Notes: generated by a model not told the origin, from the letters alone. A stretch of DNA of 64,000 nt from Chrysogorgia sp. JL179-B06 (GCA_035772405.1 JAYKKM010000153.1:385001-449000), one strand, 5' to 3'. Positions 34,730 to 45,757 are shown, counted from the first letter of the stretch. Numbers and translations are program-made.

Positions 34730-34934
34730 CCGCCCTCTCCCACCCCTTTACGTTGTTTCTTCTTCAAATATCGCAGTTTAGGTTCCTTCGCGCCAACTAG
34801 ATTCGCATCCGTCGATGCTTGGCATATTGTACGGTGAGCTCGTCAACTTGGGTAAGTACCGATCTACATGTACTTCTTCTTCATAGTTATGTTTCTTTCC
34901 CCGTTTTAGACGGGTGACTTTGCAGATCGCGGGA

Positions 34935-35238
34935 TGGAGGAGGTTCCGTTGGTTGGGGGGTTGTGTGCCCTGTCGGTAGAATTAGCATCGTGGCTCGGCG
35001 CTATCGACAGGATAGCTAACCTCGTCCACCCCTGGAGGCGAGATACCCTGGGGACGAGGTTGCGGGGTAGCTACTGACTCCATCCCCTCCGATCTGCAAT
35101 ACGCCAAAGTACCTAGATAATTCAATATGTGACGTTAGCGTGTGTCATTAACGTAACGTGAGCATTGTTAACTATTCATACAAGGAAGGGGTAACGTATT
35201 TGGTATTTACGATTATTGAACACCGTGTGGGTAGTTAA
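34935..35238 (+). repeat. Split direct repeat B2 of first DIRS-like element
   Basis: Second copy of 34274-34577. It forms the right end of the element. Confidence 0.9.
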
Positions 35239-35289
35239 TACCTGATAAAATCTCCCATACAAATTTTTGTATTAAAATCCCAGGCAGGA

Positions 35290-35600
35290 TCCCACTTCAA
35301 AGTCTCAGCAGGGAGGATTACCCGGGATCCCAGGCGGGATTACCCAGGCGGGATTTACCCGGGATTCTGGGCAGGATTTACCTGGGATCCCATGTGGGAT
35401 TTACCTGGGATCCCGGGCGGGATTTACACGGGATCCCGGGCAGGATTACCTGGGATCCCATGTGGGATTTAACTGGGATCCCGGGCGGGATTTACCCGGG
35501 ATCCCAGGCGGGATTTACCCGAGATCCCGGGTGGAATCCCGTTCCAAATTCCCGGGTGGGATCCCACCTGGGATCCCACCCGGGATCCCAGGTGGGATCC
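35290..35600. repeat. GC-rich minisatellite, right end of TIR element
   Basis: Copies of 'gggatcccgggcgggattta' and variants, sharing the CCCGGGATCCCGGG core with 25190-25640 but with a different spacer ('ttacc' instead of 'agacc'). Confidence 0.9.
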
Positions 35601-35620
35601 CGGGTATTTTTTTACATGGG

Positions 35621-38600
35621 TATCTTTATTGGTCTTGGTGATTGTAGCTTTAGGTACAGTATGTAAGTACGTATTCTGAACTGTGTTAACATTCTTATTG
35701 CTTTGAGATGAATATATAATTTACTTTTCCTTTTCCTTTAGAACTTTACAATGTACAGAGATTCACATTGGTGTATATTATTATGGCCTTATCTTTATTG
35801 GTCTTGGTGATTGTAGCTTTAGGTATGTAAGTTATTCTGAACTGTGTTAACATTCTTATTGCTTTGAGATGAATACATAATTTACTTTTCCTTCAGAAAT
35901 TTACAATATACATAGATTCACATTGGTGTATAATATTATCATGGCTTAAATTTTATTGGTCTTGGTGATTGTAGCTTTAGGTATGTAAGGTATTCTGAAC
36001 TGTGTTAACTGTCTTATTGCTTTGAGATGAATACATAATTTACGTTTCCTTTAGAAATTTACAATGCACAGAGATTCACATTGGTGTATAATCATGGCCT
36101 TGTCTTTATTGGTCTTGGTGATTGTAGCTTTAGGTATGTAAGTTATTCTGAACTGTGTTAACATTCTTATTGCTTTGAGATGAATACATAATTTACTTTT
36201 CCTTTAGAAATTTACAATGTACAGAGATTCACATTGGTGTATATTATTATGGCCTTATCGTTATTGGTCTTGGTGATTGTAGCTTTAGGTATGTAAGTTA
36301 TTCTGAACTGTGTTAACATTCTTATTGCTTTGAGATGAATACATAATTTACTTTTCCTTCAGAAATTTACAATATACAGAGATTCACATTGGTGTATAAT
36401 ATTATCATGGCTTAAATCTTTATTGGTCTTGGTGATTGTAGCTTTAGGTATGTAGGTATTCTGAACTGTGTTAACTGTCTTATTGCTTTGAGATGAATAC
36501 ATAATTTACTTTTCCTTTAGAAATTTACAATGCACAGAGATTCACATTGGTGTATATATAACCATGGCCTTGTCTTTATATTGGTCTTGGTGATTGTAGC
36601 TTTAGGTATGTAAGTTATTCTGAACTGTGTTAACATTCTTATTGCTTTGAGATGAATACATAATTTACTTTTCCTTCAGAAATTTACAATGCACAGAGAT
36701 AATTCACATTGGTGTATATTATCATGGCCTTATCTTTATTGGTCTTGGTGATTGTAGCTTTAGGTATGTAAGGTATTCTGAACTGTGTTAACATTCTTAT
36801 TGCTTTGAGATGAATACATAATTTACTTTTCCTTTAGAAATTTACAATGCACAGAGATTCACATTGGTGTATAATCATGGCCTTGTCTTTATTGGTCTTG
36901 GTGATTGTAGCTTTAGGTATGTAAGTTATTCTGAACTGTGTTAACATTCTTATTGCTTTGAGATGAATACATAATTTACTTTTCCTTCAGAAATTTACAA
37001 TATACAGAGATTCGCATTGGTGTATAACCATGGCCTTGTCTTTATTGGTCTTGGTGATTGTAGCTTTAGGTATGTAAGGTATTCTGAACTGTGTTAACAT
37101 TCTTATTGCTTTGAGATGAATACATAATTTACTTTTCCTTTAGAAATTTACAATGCACAGAGATTCACATTGGTGTATAATCATGGCCTTGTCTTTATTG
37201 GTCTTGGTGATTGTAGCTTTAGGTATGTAAGTTATTCTGAACTGTGTTAACATTCTTATTGCTTTGAGATGAACATAATTTACTTTTCCTTTAGAAATTT
37301 ACAATGCACAGAGATTCACATTGGTGTAAATTATCATGGCCTTATCTTTATTGGTCTTGGTGATTGTAGCTTTAGGTACAGTATGTAAGTACGTATTCTG
37401 AACTGTGTTAACATTCTTATTGCTTTGAGATGAATATATAATTTACTTTTCCTTTAGAACTTTACAATGTACAGAGATTCACATTGGTGTATATTATTAT
37501 GGCCTTATCTTTATTGGTCTTGGTGATTGTAGCTTTAGGTATGTAAGTTATTCTGAACTGTGTTAACATTCTTATTGCTTTGAGATGAATACATAATTTA
37601 CTTTTCCTTCAGAAATTTACAATATACATAGATTCACATTGGTGTATAATATTATCATGGCTTAAATTTTATTGGTCTTGGTGATTGTAGCTTTAGGTAT
37701 GTAAGGTATTCTGAACTGTGTTAACTGTCTTATTGCTTTGAGATGAATACATAATTTACTTTTCCTTTAGAAATTTACAATGCACAGAGATTCACATTGG
37801 TGTATAATCATGGCCTTGTCTTTATTGGTCTTGGTGATTGTAGCTTTAGGTATGTAAGTTATTCTGAACTGTGTTAACATTCTTATTGCTTTGAGATGAA
37901 TACATAATTTACTTTTCCTTTAGAAATTTACAATGTACAGAGATTCACATTGGTGTATATTATTATGGCCTTATCTTTATTGGTCTTGGTGATTGTAGCT
38001 TTAGGTATGTAAGTTATTCTGAACTGTGTTAACATTCTTATTGCTTTGAGATGAATACATAATTTACTTTTCCTTCAGAAATTTACAATATACAGAGATT
38101 CACATTGGTGTATAATATTATCATGGCTTAAATCTTTATTGGTCTTGGTGATTGTAGCTTTAGGTATGTAGGTATTCTGAACTGTGTTAACTGTCTTATT
38201 GCTTTGAGATGAATACATAATTTACTTTTCCTTTAGAAATTTACAATGCACAGAGATTCACATTGGTGTATATAACCATGGCCTTGTCTTTATATTGGTC
38301 TTGGTGATTGTAGCTTTAGGTATGTAAGTTATTCTGAACTGTGTTAACATTCTTATTGCTTTGAGATGAATACATAATTTACTTTTCCTTCAGAAATTTA
38401 CAATGCACAGAGATAATTCACATTGGTGTATATTATCATGGCCTTATCTTTATTGGTCTTGGTGATTGTAGCTTTAGGTATGTAGTTATTCTGAACTGTG
38501 TTAACATTCTTATTGCTTTGAGATGAATACATAATTTACTTTTCCTTCAGAAATTTACAATTATTATACAGAGATTCACATTGGTGTATATAATCATGGC

Positions 38601-39111
38601 CTTGTCTTTATTGGTCTTGGTGATTGTAGCTTTAGGTATGTAAGGTATTCTGAACTGTGTTAACATTCTTATTGCTTTGAGATGAATACATAATTTACTT
38701 TTCCTTTAGAAATTTACAATGCACAGAGATTCACATTGGTGTATTATCATGACCTTGCTTTTATTGGTCTTGGTGATTGTTGCTTTAGATATGTAAGTTA
38801 TTCTGTACTGCGTTAACATTCTTATTGCTTTGAGATGAATACATAATTTACTTTTCCTTCAGAAATTTACAATGTACAGAGATTCACATTGGTGTAAATT
38901 ATCATGGCCTTGTCTTTATTGGTCTTGGTGATTGTTGCTTTAGATATGTAAGTTATTCTGAACTGTGTTAACTTTCTTATTGCTTTGAGATGAATACATA
39001 ATTTACTTTCCTTTAGAAATTTACAATGTACAGAGATTCACATTGGTGTATAATCATGGCCTTATCTTTATTGGTCTTGGTGATAATTGTAGCTTTAGGT
39101 ATGTAAGTTAT
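35621..39111 (+). repeat. 153-bp exon-like tandem array, right block (about 23 units)
   Basis: Same unit as 22850-25170. Variant 'ggtacagtatgtaagtacg' occurs at 35653 and 37375, and the units after each match one another in order, showing a higher-order repeat of 1722 bp (11 units). The block is interrupted at 39112 by the second DIRS-like element. Confidence 0.92.
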
Positions 39112-39311
39112 TTGGATTTATGAAATAAATGATATTAAGAACGAACGGAGTTGTGGTTATTGGGACAGGGGCTTGGAATATAATCCCATCGGTGATTAAC
39201 CAATCATACAAACACATACCTTATTAATATACGAAAGCTCGAGACACCTCGAGGTCGCTTGAGGCAAGCCTTATTCTACAGTACACGTTACACGTTGTCG
39301 GAGCTCCTTTC
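39112..39311 (+). repeat. Split direct repeat A1 of second DIRS-like element
   Basis: 200 bp matching 43942-44141 with about two differences. Confidence 0.9.
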
Positions 39312-39355
39312 GTTTCACCCACTTGGAATTAAATACGTTCTCCTTGGTTGGTATA

Positions 39356-40333
39356 ATGTCCCAAACACCGGGCACATCGGAAGATACACGCGGTTTGCCA
39401 CCATTCTCTGTCCTGGCTAATGTTCGTACTGCATCTCGTGGCTCGTCTGAACCGGCGTCTACAGAGAGTTCGCGAAGGTCGCCCGTCCTTTCTTCCACCG
39501 CCAGTACGTCTTTCTCAGTCTCGTCGTCCCTAACTTCGTGTCCCACAACCACCTGGTCCTCGCCCACCGTTCTGACCTCGATTTTGCAGCCCAGTTCGGC
39601 GAGCTTGTGGCCTTCACTTACACGAGAATGGCAAAATAATGGCGGCCATGTTGGCTTTGGTTTACCTTGGCCCCCAGTCTCCACACCGGCGAACCTGTTC
39701 CAGGCCTCGTCAGTGTCGGCTTTGCAGCCTGGCACCAGTATGACCGCTCCTGCTCCGCCCCTTTATGGCACTCCAACGCCAGTGCCGTTATATTCGCCTA
39801 CGTTTACGCCATATCCTCACCTGATTGGTTCTCAGTCTTCTTGGTACAACCCTTCTGTCGCAGCAGTGCCATCGGCCGTCGCGTCTGGCCCAGCACCGGC
39901 CGTACGTTATCATCTCCTTGTGCACCAGGGTACCTCCACACCGCACCTACAAGCACCCGCTATGGCTGGCTCTGCGTGGTTGTCACCTCAAGTTGCGCCG
40001 ATGTCAGGTACGACCCCGTCTGCTTTTCTTGGGCCCCAGTATCCCGCTTACTCCTCGGGGGCGCTGCCCACCCTTAATCAGGCTATCGTTATTGGCCCGG
40101 GTTTTCGTCCAGTGCCCCACAAGTTAGCGGTTTCCATCATGGCAGGTGAATTCGTTAACCTAGCATCGTTGCTCGGCAACCCTGCCGAGGAGGATACAGC
40201 TCCCACCATTTCATTTGATGGCCGCTTAATCATCTCCCCACCACCACGAAAACTCCGTCAGCTTACGGACATCGTCCAGTGCGTTTGGTATTTTTACGAT
40301 GGTCCTGACTACCGCCTTCCCTCACCGTGCTAG
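39356..40333 (+). CDS. Gag-like ORF of second DIRS-like element
   Basis: ATG 39356 (MSQTPGTSEDTRGLPP) opens a Ser/Thr/Pro-rich protein of about 325 residues that ends at 40333. Its C-terminal part (FVNLASLLGN, then FDGRLIISPPPRKLRQLTDI) resembles the capsid-proximal part of DIRS/Ngaro Gag proteins. The frame shifts near 40300 into the next ORF, which carries the zinc finger. It probably binds element RNA in particles. Moderately confident from position; no catalytic motif is expected. Confidence 0.65.
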   Translation: MSQTPGTSEDTRGLPPFSVLANVRTASRGSSEPASTESSRRSPVLSSTASTSFSVSSSLTSCPTTTWSSPTVLTSILQPSSASLWPSLTREWQNNGGHVGFGLPWPPVSTPANLFQASSVSALQPGTSMTAPAPPLYGTPTPVPLYSPTFTPYPHLIGSQSSWYNPSVAAVPSAVASGPAPAVRYHLLVHQGTSTPHLQAPAMAGSAWLSPQVAPMSGTTPSAFLGPQYPAYSSGALPTLNQAIVIGPGFRPVPHKLAVSIMAGEFVNLASLLGNPAEEDTAPTISFDGRLIISPPPRKLRQLTDIVQCVWYFYDGPDYRLPSPC

Positions 40334-40766
40334 GGACCTTTTACGGTACCAGCTACTCATCGTGCGAATGTATACGCAATTCGGTAGCGTCGCTTGGCGC
40401 AATTATGACGAAGCCTTCCGTCAGGACGCGGCGGCCCGGGGCGTAATCGATTGGTCACACATGAACTTGGAATTGTACAATTTCCATACCACCACGGCCC
40501 GCACTACCCAGGTGGGTTCGAACCCCCCTGGTGAAGCCTCTGGAACATCCCAGGGGACCTTTTTGTGTCGATCATGGAACTCGGGCCGATGCTCAGCTCT
40601 CGGTCACCAGTGCAGGTATCGTCATGTTTGTGACACAAAGGGCTGTCTGGGGTCTCATCGCAGGACCCAGTGCCCGTTTCGCACCTCCGCCTCCCCCGGA
40701 CCATCGCGTGGTAAGCCAGTCAATCGTACACCGGCTCCACTCCTGGGACACGTTTTGTCCCGTTAA
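40299..40766 (+). CDS. Gag C-terminal part with zinc-finger motif
   Basis: Overlaps the preceding ORF by 35 bases in another frame. It reads FRQDAAARGVIDWSHMNLEL and then CRSWNSGRCSALGHQCRYRH and CDTKGCLGSHRRTQC, a Cys/His cluster typical of DIRS-like Gag. The overlap may be an inactivating frameshift or programmed frameshifting; the sequence alone cannot decide. Confidence 0.7.
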   Translation: MVLTTAFPHRARDLLRYQLLIVRMYTQFGSVAWRNYDEAFRQDAAARGVIDWSHMNLELYNFHTTTARTTQVGSNPPGEASGTSQGTFLCRSWNSGRCSALGHQCRYRHVCDTKGCLGSHRRTQCPFRTSASPGPSRGKPVNRTPAPLLGHVLSR

Positions 40767-41035
40767 TAAGTGACGGTCTATATCACCGTTTGAGCGGTTT
40801 CATTGTGTGTAATCCAATAAAATTATGTGTGTTCAGTACAACGTTATCCCGTCTCATGATTTGCATTTTCCGCGCCACCGTACTTTAATATGGGGCGCGG
40901 TCAACGTGCACCCACCCCGTAGCTTGAACCCGCTCTTTCCACCCCGTGGCCTCCCCCTTATCACGTCTCTTCTTATTTTAGCATAGTCTTAGTTCCCCTT
41001 CGGCTCCCTCAATTTTAGGTTGGTCAGACCGGTCT

Positions 41036-42667
41036 TTGTCTACTACAACCATCGCGTCCATTTGCCCCCTCAAGCTCGCCGTTTTTACACGGGAACTACA
41101 GACATATCCCGAACCTCGCAGACGCTATGTGCTATCGGGCATTCGGGATGGTTTTCGTGTAGGGTTCATTCCCCACCTCGTTGAGTTACGTTCATCCCGC
41201 CGCAACCTCAAATCGGCTGCGGAGCATCCCGCCATTATCGATCAATATCTCGCGAACGAAGTCGCCCATCGCCGGGTAGCTGGACCTTTTCCCCACCCAC
41301 CCCTTCCTAACCTTCACACCAGTCCATTTGGCGTCATTCCCAAAAACCACCAGCCGGGCAAGTGGCGACTCATCCTGGACCTCTCCTCTCCATCAGGCGC
41401 GAGTGTTAATGATGGTATTCCTAAGGAGCCCTACTCCATGCGCTACATCTCCGTCGATGTTGCAATTCGTTCTTTGGTCGGCTCCGGTGCTCAAATGGCG
41501 AAGTTTGATGTACAAGCGGCATACCGCAATGTCCCCATTCACCCAGAGGATAGATATCTCCTGGGCATGTGGTGGCGCGACCAATTATTCGTCGACTTGG
41601 TTTTGCCATTTGGTATTCGCTCGGCCCCTTTTATTTTCGACACAGTGGCGTCTGCTGTGGAATGGATTTTGTCCAATAATTATGACGTTTCCCCCATTTT
41701 TCACTACCTCGATGACTTCCTGACGTTGGGCCCCGCGAATTCTCCGCGTTGCCAGGCTAACGTTGACAAAGCCTTTCGAGTTTTTTCCCAGCTCGGTCTT
41801 CCCTTACACCCGGAAAAATGCGAGGGACCTACTACCTGTTTCGTGTTCCTTGGCATCGAACTTGACTCTGTCCAGCAGATCGCTCGCCTGCCCACGGAGA
41901 AGCTCTCTCGCACTTTCACTCTCCTGCAATCTTGGATTGGCAAGCGCACCTGTCACCGTCAGGAACTTGAATCTTTGATTGGTCATCTCCACCATGCATG
42001 CAAGGTGGTCCGCCCCGGGAGGGCTTTCCTTCGACGTATGATTGATCTCCTAGCTCGATTTCGCAACCGCGCACATCCGGTTCGTATCAACGTGGAATTT
42101 CGCCGGGATCTTCAGTGGTGGCTTGCGTTTTTTCGTGATTGGAACGGCATTAGTTTCTTCCTATCCCCGTGCGTCGTTCGGCTTCCAGATCTCCACGTTG
42201 CATCCGATGCTGCTGGTTCATCCGGTTTTGGCGCGATCTGGCACTGCAAGTGGTTCGTGGGCTCCTGGTCTTTCCTTACCTCCAGGCTGTCCATCGCGTT
42301 TATGGAACTCATTCCTATAGTGGTGGCCGCTCACTTGTGGGGTTCGGATTGGTCGCGGTTGCAGGTGCAGTTCGTTTGTGATAATGAAGCGGTCGTTTCC
42401 ACCCTCAATGCGGGATCGGCTCGCTGCCCCGACTTGATGCACCTCGTCCGTAGTCTCACTCTCGCAGCTTGTACTCACCATTTTTCTTTTTCTGCAATCC
42501 ATATTTCAGGCAGCACTAATGCCGCGGCTGATGCTCTTTCTCGTTTTCGCATCCAGGATTTTCATCGCCTGTTGCCCCTTGCGGAACACCACCCGACACC
42601 GATACCCACTTCGCTCCTCGCCAACCTGGTCCCCCCATCCTCGTCGCTCAATGTTACGAGCTGTTAG
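41036..42667 (+). CDS. Reverse transcriptase-RNase H of second DIRS-like element
   Basis: 543-codon frame whose first codon is TTG, so the true start is uncertain. RT motifs: FGVIPKNHQPGKWRLILDL, MAKFDVQAAYRNVPI (catalytic Asp), LPFGIRSAPFIF, and YLDDFLTLGP (YxDD). Then ELDSVQQIARLP. RNase H follows: LHVASDAAGSSGFGA (first Asp), AFMELIPIVVAAHLWG (Glu), VQFVCDNEAVVSTLNAG (Asp) and SGSTNAAADALSR (Asp). All catalytic residues are present. It copies element RNA into circular DNA together with the recombinase. It overlaps the start of the recombinase region at 42664. Confidence 0.92.
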   Translation: MSTTTIASICPLKLAVFTRELQTYPEPRRRYVLSGIRDGFRVGFIPHLVELRSSRRNLKSAAEHPAIIDQYLANEVAHRRVAGPFPHPPLPNLHTSPFGVIPKNHQPGKWRLILDLSSPSGASVNDGIPKEPYSMRYISVDVAIRSLVGSGAQMAKFDVQAAYRNVPIHPEDRYLLGMWWRDQLFVDLVLPFGIRSAPFIFDTVASAVEWILSNNYDVSPIFHYLDDFLTLGPANSPRCQANVDKAFRVFSQLGLPLHPEKCEGPTTCFVFLGIELDSVQQIARLPTEKLSRTFTLLQSWIGKRTCHRQELESLIGHLHHACKVVRPGRAFLRRMIDLLARFRNRAHPVRINVEFRRDLQWWLAFFRDWNGISFFLSPCVVRLPDLHVASDAAGSSGFGAIWHCKWFVGSWSFLTSRLSIAFMELIPIVVAAHLWGSDWSRLQVQFVCDNEAVVSTLNAGSARCPDLMHLVRSLTLAACTHHFSFSAIHISGSTNAAADALSRFRIQDFHRLLPLAEHHPTPIPTSLLANLVPPSSSLNVTSC

Positions 42668-43563
42668 CGCAAGGGGCTGGCTCCTTCCACCCGACGTACG
42701 TACAGCACCGGTCAACGCCTGTTTGGTCAGTTTTGTATGTTGGCGCGTTTATCGCCTCTTCCGGCCGACGAATGGACGTTAATGCTATTCGCTACTTGGC
42801 TCACGTGTGTGCGCAACTTATCACCAGCTACGATATCGGTCTACTTGGCAGCAGTACGGTCGTTACACATCGATCGGGGTTTCCCGGATCCGCTGGTCGA
42901 CACCCCTCGCCTGCAGCGGATGGTGCGCGGCATCAAACGATCGGCATCGTCCAGTCGTCTATGCCGCCTCCCGATCACGATTCAACTCATGAGCGTCATT
43001 CACGCATCACTGTCACCTTCATCGTTTGATCATGGCATGTTTTGGGCGGCATGTTGCTTGGCCTTTTTTGGATTCCTCCGTGTCAGCGAGTTTACGTCTA
43101 CGGGGGTGTACGATCCACTCCGACACCTGTCCATTACAGATATCACTATTGATATAATTCCGGTATAATTCACTGCTGCATTAAATCGTCAAAAACCGAC
43201 CCGTTTCGTCACGGAGTCACCCTCCATATCGGCGCTACTGGAAAAGTGATTTGTCCAGTCGTCGCGTTACACAGTTATCTGGTCAGACGCGGTTCCGCTG
43301 ATGGTCCCCTATTCGTCGCAGCGTCTGGTACACCCCTATCACCCCTGCTGGTTAACTCGTGGCTGCGGTCCATCATGTCTGCTAGCGGAAGAGGAGACCA
43401 GTTTTCTAGCCATAGCTTTCGCATCGGTGCGGCGACATCTGCAGCAGCAGGCGTTCCTGACCATCTCATCAAAACATTAGGTCGGTGGTCCAGCAACGCT
43501 TATCAACGCTACATCCATACTTCCCCGGTTGTGCTCGCATCGGTAGCACAGTTCCTCGTTTAA
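42664..43563 (+). pseudogene. Tyrosine recombinase (YR) of second DIRS-like element
   Basis: Two frames. 42737-43168 holds the core-binding domain (ATISVYLAAVRSLHIDRGF) and the first catalytic Arg in FGFLRVSEFTSTG. 43246-43563 holds HSFRIGAATSAA (His-x-x-Arg), GRWSSNAYQRYIHT (Trp/His box and nucleophilic Tyr). A stop codon at about 43168 and a gap of about 80 bases separate them, so the protein is interrupted. Tyrosine recombinases integrate the circular cDNA without making a target duplication. Confidence 0.88.
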
Positions 43564-43655
43564 TTATTTCGTCTGCCAGACGGCACTTTTCTCGTTTGGA
43601 GGAGGCTTCGCATGCCTCGAAGCCCTCGCTCCAGCGCAGCTGGAGATGTAACTTT

Positions 43656-43942
43656 GGGAGAGGGTTCTCGGCTACGTGGCCACATCACTACACCGTTTAG
43701 TCGCCGTAGTAGATTACTAGGCCTGGATAGGATGCAAGTCTGGGACCGAACTACTTCGTACCCAGGATCTTACTCTGCCCTGGTGACGTCATTCGCCAGG
43801 ATGGGTATTGCAAGGATACCTCTCAAGGACGCTACGACCCTCCAAATAATAGAATGTAGAATGTATATAATACATACATACTAAGCATGAGGTGTAACTA
43901 GGTTGAGCTCCATCTATTCTGGACGAGCGTGACGTTGTTAAT
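43656..43942 (+). repeat. Split direct repeat B1 of second DIRS-like element
   Basis: 287 bp starting 'gggagagggttctcggct'. Repeated at 45471-45757. Confidence 0.9.
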
Positions 43943-44141
43943 TGGATTTATGAAATAAATGATATTAAGAACGAACGGAGTTGTGGTTATTGGGACAGGG
44001 GCTTGGAATATAATCCCATCGGTGATTAACCAATCATACAAACACATACCTTATTAATATACGAAAGCTCGAGTCACCTCGAGGTCGCTTGAGGCAAGCC
44101 TTATTCTACAGTACACGTTACACGTTGTCGGAACTCCTTTC
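43942..44141 (+). repeat. Split direct repeat A2 of second DIRS-like element
   Basis: Second copy of A1, directly abutting B1. Confidence 0.9.
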
Positions 44142-44189
44142 CCGCCCACCCATCCCTTAATAGGGAGAACGTTACGGGACTTCTTCGGG

Positions 44190-44980
44190 TTTTGCATATC
44201 GTCAAGCACAGACGCGGGTGTCTTGCTTTCCCTGGCTTGCCAGGTGATAGTTAACCGTTATCATAGATATAGTTTAATGTGTACCATATAGCTTATTCGT
44301 TAATTGTTATCAGAGTTTGTGTCCCGTACGTTGTTGCGTACTCGGGCTTGTGTGTTGGCCATCTAGTGTTATGACCATTTTTTGCATCGTCAAGCACAGA
44401 CGCGGGTGTCTTGCTTTCCCTGGCTAGCCAGGTGATAGTTAACCGTTATCGTAGTTAACTGTAGCATAGTTAACCTGTAGCATATATAGTTTAACGTGTG
44501 ATTTATTGTGTCCCCCGTACGTTGTTGCGTACTCGGGCTTGTGTGTTGGCCATCTAGTGTTATGACCATTTTTTGCATCGTCAAGCACAGACGCGGGTGT
44601 CTTGCTCTCCCTGGCTTGCCAGGTGATAGTTAACCGTTCTCATAGTTAACTCGTAGCATATATAGTTTAACGTGTACCTTATAGCCTATTTGTTAATGTC
44701 TGTTGTTGCGTACTCGGGCTATACGTTGGCCATCGAGTGTTATGACCATTTTTGCATCGTCAAGCACAGACGCGGGTGTCTTGCTTTCCCTGGCTTGCCA
44801 GTTTATACTATCACCGGTAGCATATATTTAACGTTTACCGTATAGCTGACGACAGTTATTGGTGTCAGAGTTTAGGTATCTCCAATACGTTTTTGCTTAC
44901 CCCCGCATGATCGGTGCTCTTCGAGTGTTATGAGCAGTCTGTCCATGACCTAGACGCGGGTGTCTAGTCATTATACGCAT
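44190..44980. repeat. About 190-bp tandem repeat between A2 and B2
   Basis: 'catcgtcaagcacagacgcg' starts units near 44199, 44386, 44577 and 44756, with a diverged partial near 44945. Units share 'ggtgatagttaaccgt' and 'ttggccatctagtgttatga'. It fills the internal A2-B2 spacer. Confidence 0.9.
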
Positions 44981-45470
44981 ATACGATCGCGTTCGACAAC
45001 GGGTTACGATATCTCCACGTTGGAGAACCCTTGTCAGGACTCCACGCCACGTTAGGCACCGTTTGCTTCGTTCAGTTACGGTCGGAGCCGTACTGTGTAC
45101 TGTGAACTCTTGTAATTCCCCCGCGATACTTGTCTGTTCCCGTAAGAGAGTTCTTGTCAGAAACTCGATATCGTTATTTCGTCTCGTTCCTACTCAGGCA
45201 CGGTTGCCTCATGGTAGCATGTGCAGTATCTCGTTCAGGCGTGAAAGGCGTCGGGGCGCTGCATGCATACACTCAAAACGTCTATTTAGTCTTGTTCTAG
45301 GACGCACTGGGCTCACACGAACCAGGGGTTATAGAGCTGCTTACCCATTTCTTGGGGATCCTTAATGTGGATATCGGATATTAGGTTTGTCACCGTCATT
45401 AGGTAAGTGTTTCGTTAGTTAGTTAGTTAATTTCTCCACCATGGTGTGTGATTTGTAGTGTCCTACGCAT

Positions 45471-45757
45471 GGGAGAGGGTTCTCGGCTACGTGGCCACAT
45501 CACTACACCGTTTAGTCGCCGTAGTAGATTACTAGGCCTGGATAGGATGCAAGTCTGGGACCGAACTACTTCGTACCCAGGATCTTACTCTGCCCTGGTG
45601 ACGTCATTCGCCAGGATGGGTATTGCAAGGATACCTCTCAAGGACGCTACGACCCTCCAAATAATAGAATGTAGAATGTATATAATACATACATACTAAG
45701 CATGAGGTGTAACTAGGTTGAGCTCCATCTATTCTGGACGAGCGTGACGTTGTTAAT
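45471..45757 (+). repeat. Split direct repeat B2 of second DIRS-like element
   Basis: Second copy of 43656-43942. It forms the right end of the element. Confidence 0.9.

Larger units (their letters stand above)
29041..35238 (+). mobile_element. DIRS-like tyrosine-recombinase retrotransposon, decayed
   Basis: Split direct repeats in A1-body-B1-A2-B2 order: A 29041-29194 and 34576-34729; B 34274-34577 and 34935-35238. Copies of each repeat look identical. This arrangement is the signature of PAT/Ngaro-type elements. The coding body is broken: Gag zinc-finger remnant, RT lacking the catalytic box, most of RNase H missing, and a short tyrosine-recombinase end. A 2.3-kb internal satellite fills the space before RT. 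It lies inside the 10.45-kb TIR element. Confidence 0.9.
25171..35620. mobile_element. 10.45-kb TIR element with TA target duplication
   Basis: The ends are CCCATGTAAAAAAATACCC... and its reverse complement ...GGGTATTTTTTTACATGGG. The inverted repeat is at least 27 bp and perfect. TA precedes (25169-25170) and follows (35621-35622). The array unit split by it reads 'ggcctta | tctttattgg', and an uninterrupted near-identical unit exists at about 37320-37380. Both ends continue inward as GC-rich minisatellites (25190-25640 and 35290-35600). The interior holds a later DIRS-like insertion (29041-35238). No transposase was recognised, so the superfamily is undetermined; TA duplication is compatible with Tc1/mariner-like transposition. 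Confidence 0.8.
39112..45757 (+). mobile_element. DIRS-like (Ngaro/PAT-type) tyrosine-recombinase retrotransposon, 6.65 kb
   Basis: Split direct repeats A1 39112-39311, B1 43656-43942, A2 43942-44141 and B2 45471-45757. Coding order is Gag, RT-RNase H, tyrosine recombinase. Flanks read 'gtaagttatt' and 'ctgaactgtg', which are contiguous in neighbouring array units. The insertion is thus precise and without target duplication, as expected for recombinase-based integration. Frames are nearly intact, with one shift in Gag and one stop in the recombinase. No methyltransferase domain was seen, which favours Ngaro-like over DIRS1-like. Confidence 0.93.

Noticed and set aside
41328..42502. Minus- and plus-strand frames of 60-130 codons inside the DIRS-like RT
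   Set aside because: Shadow frames of the RT-RNase H coding sequence.
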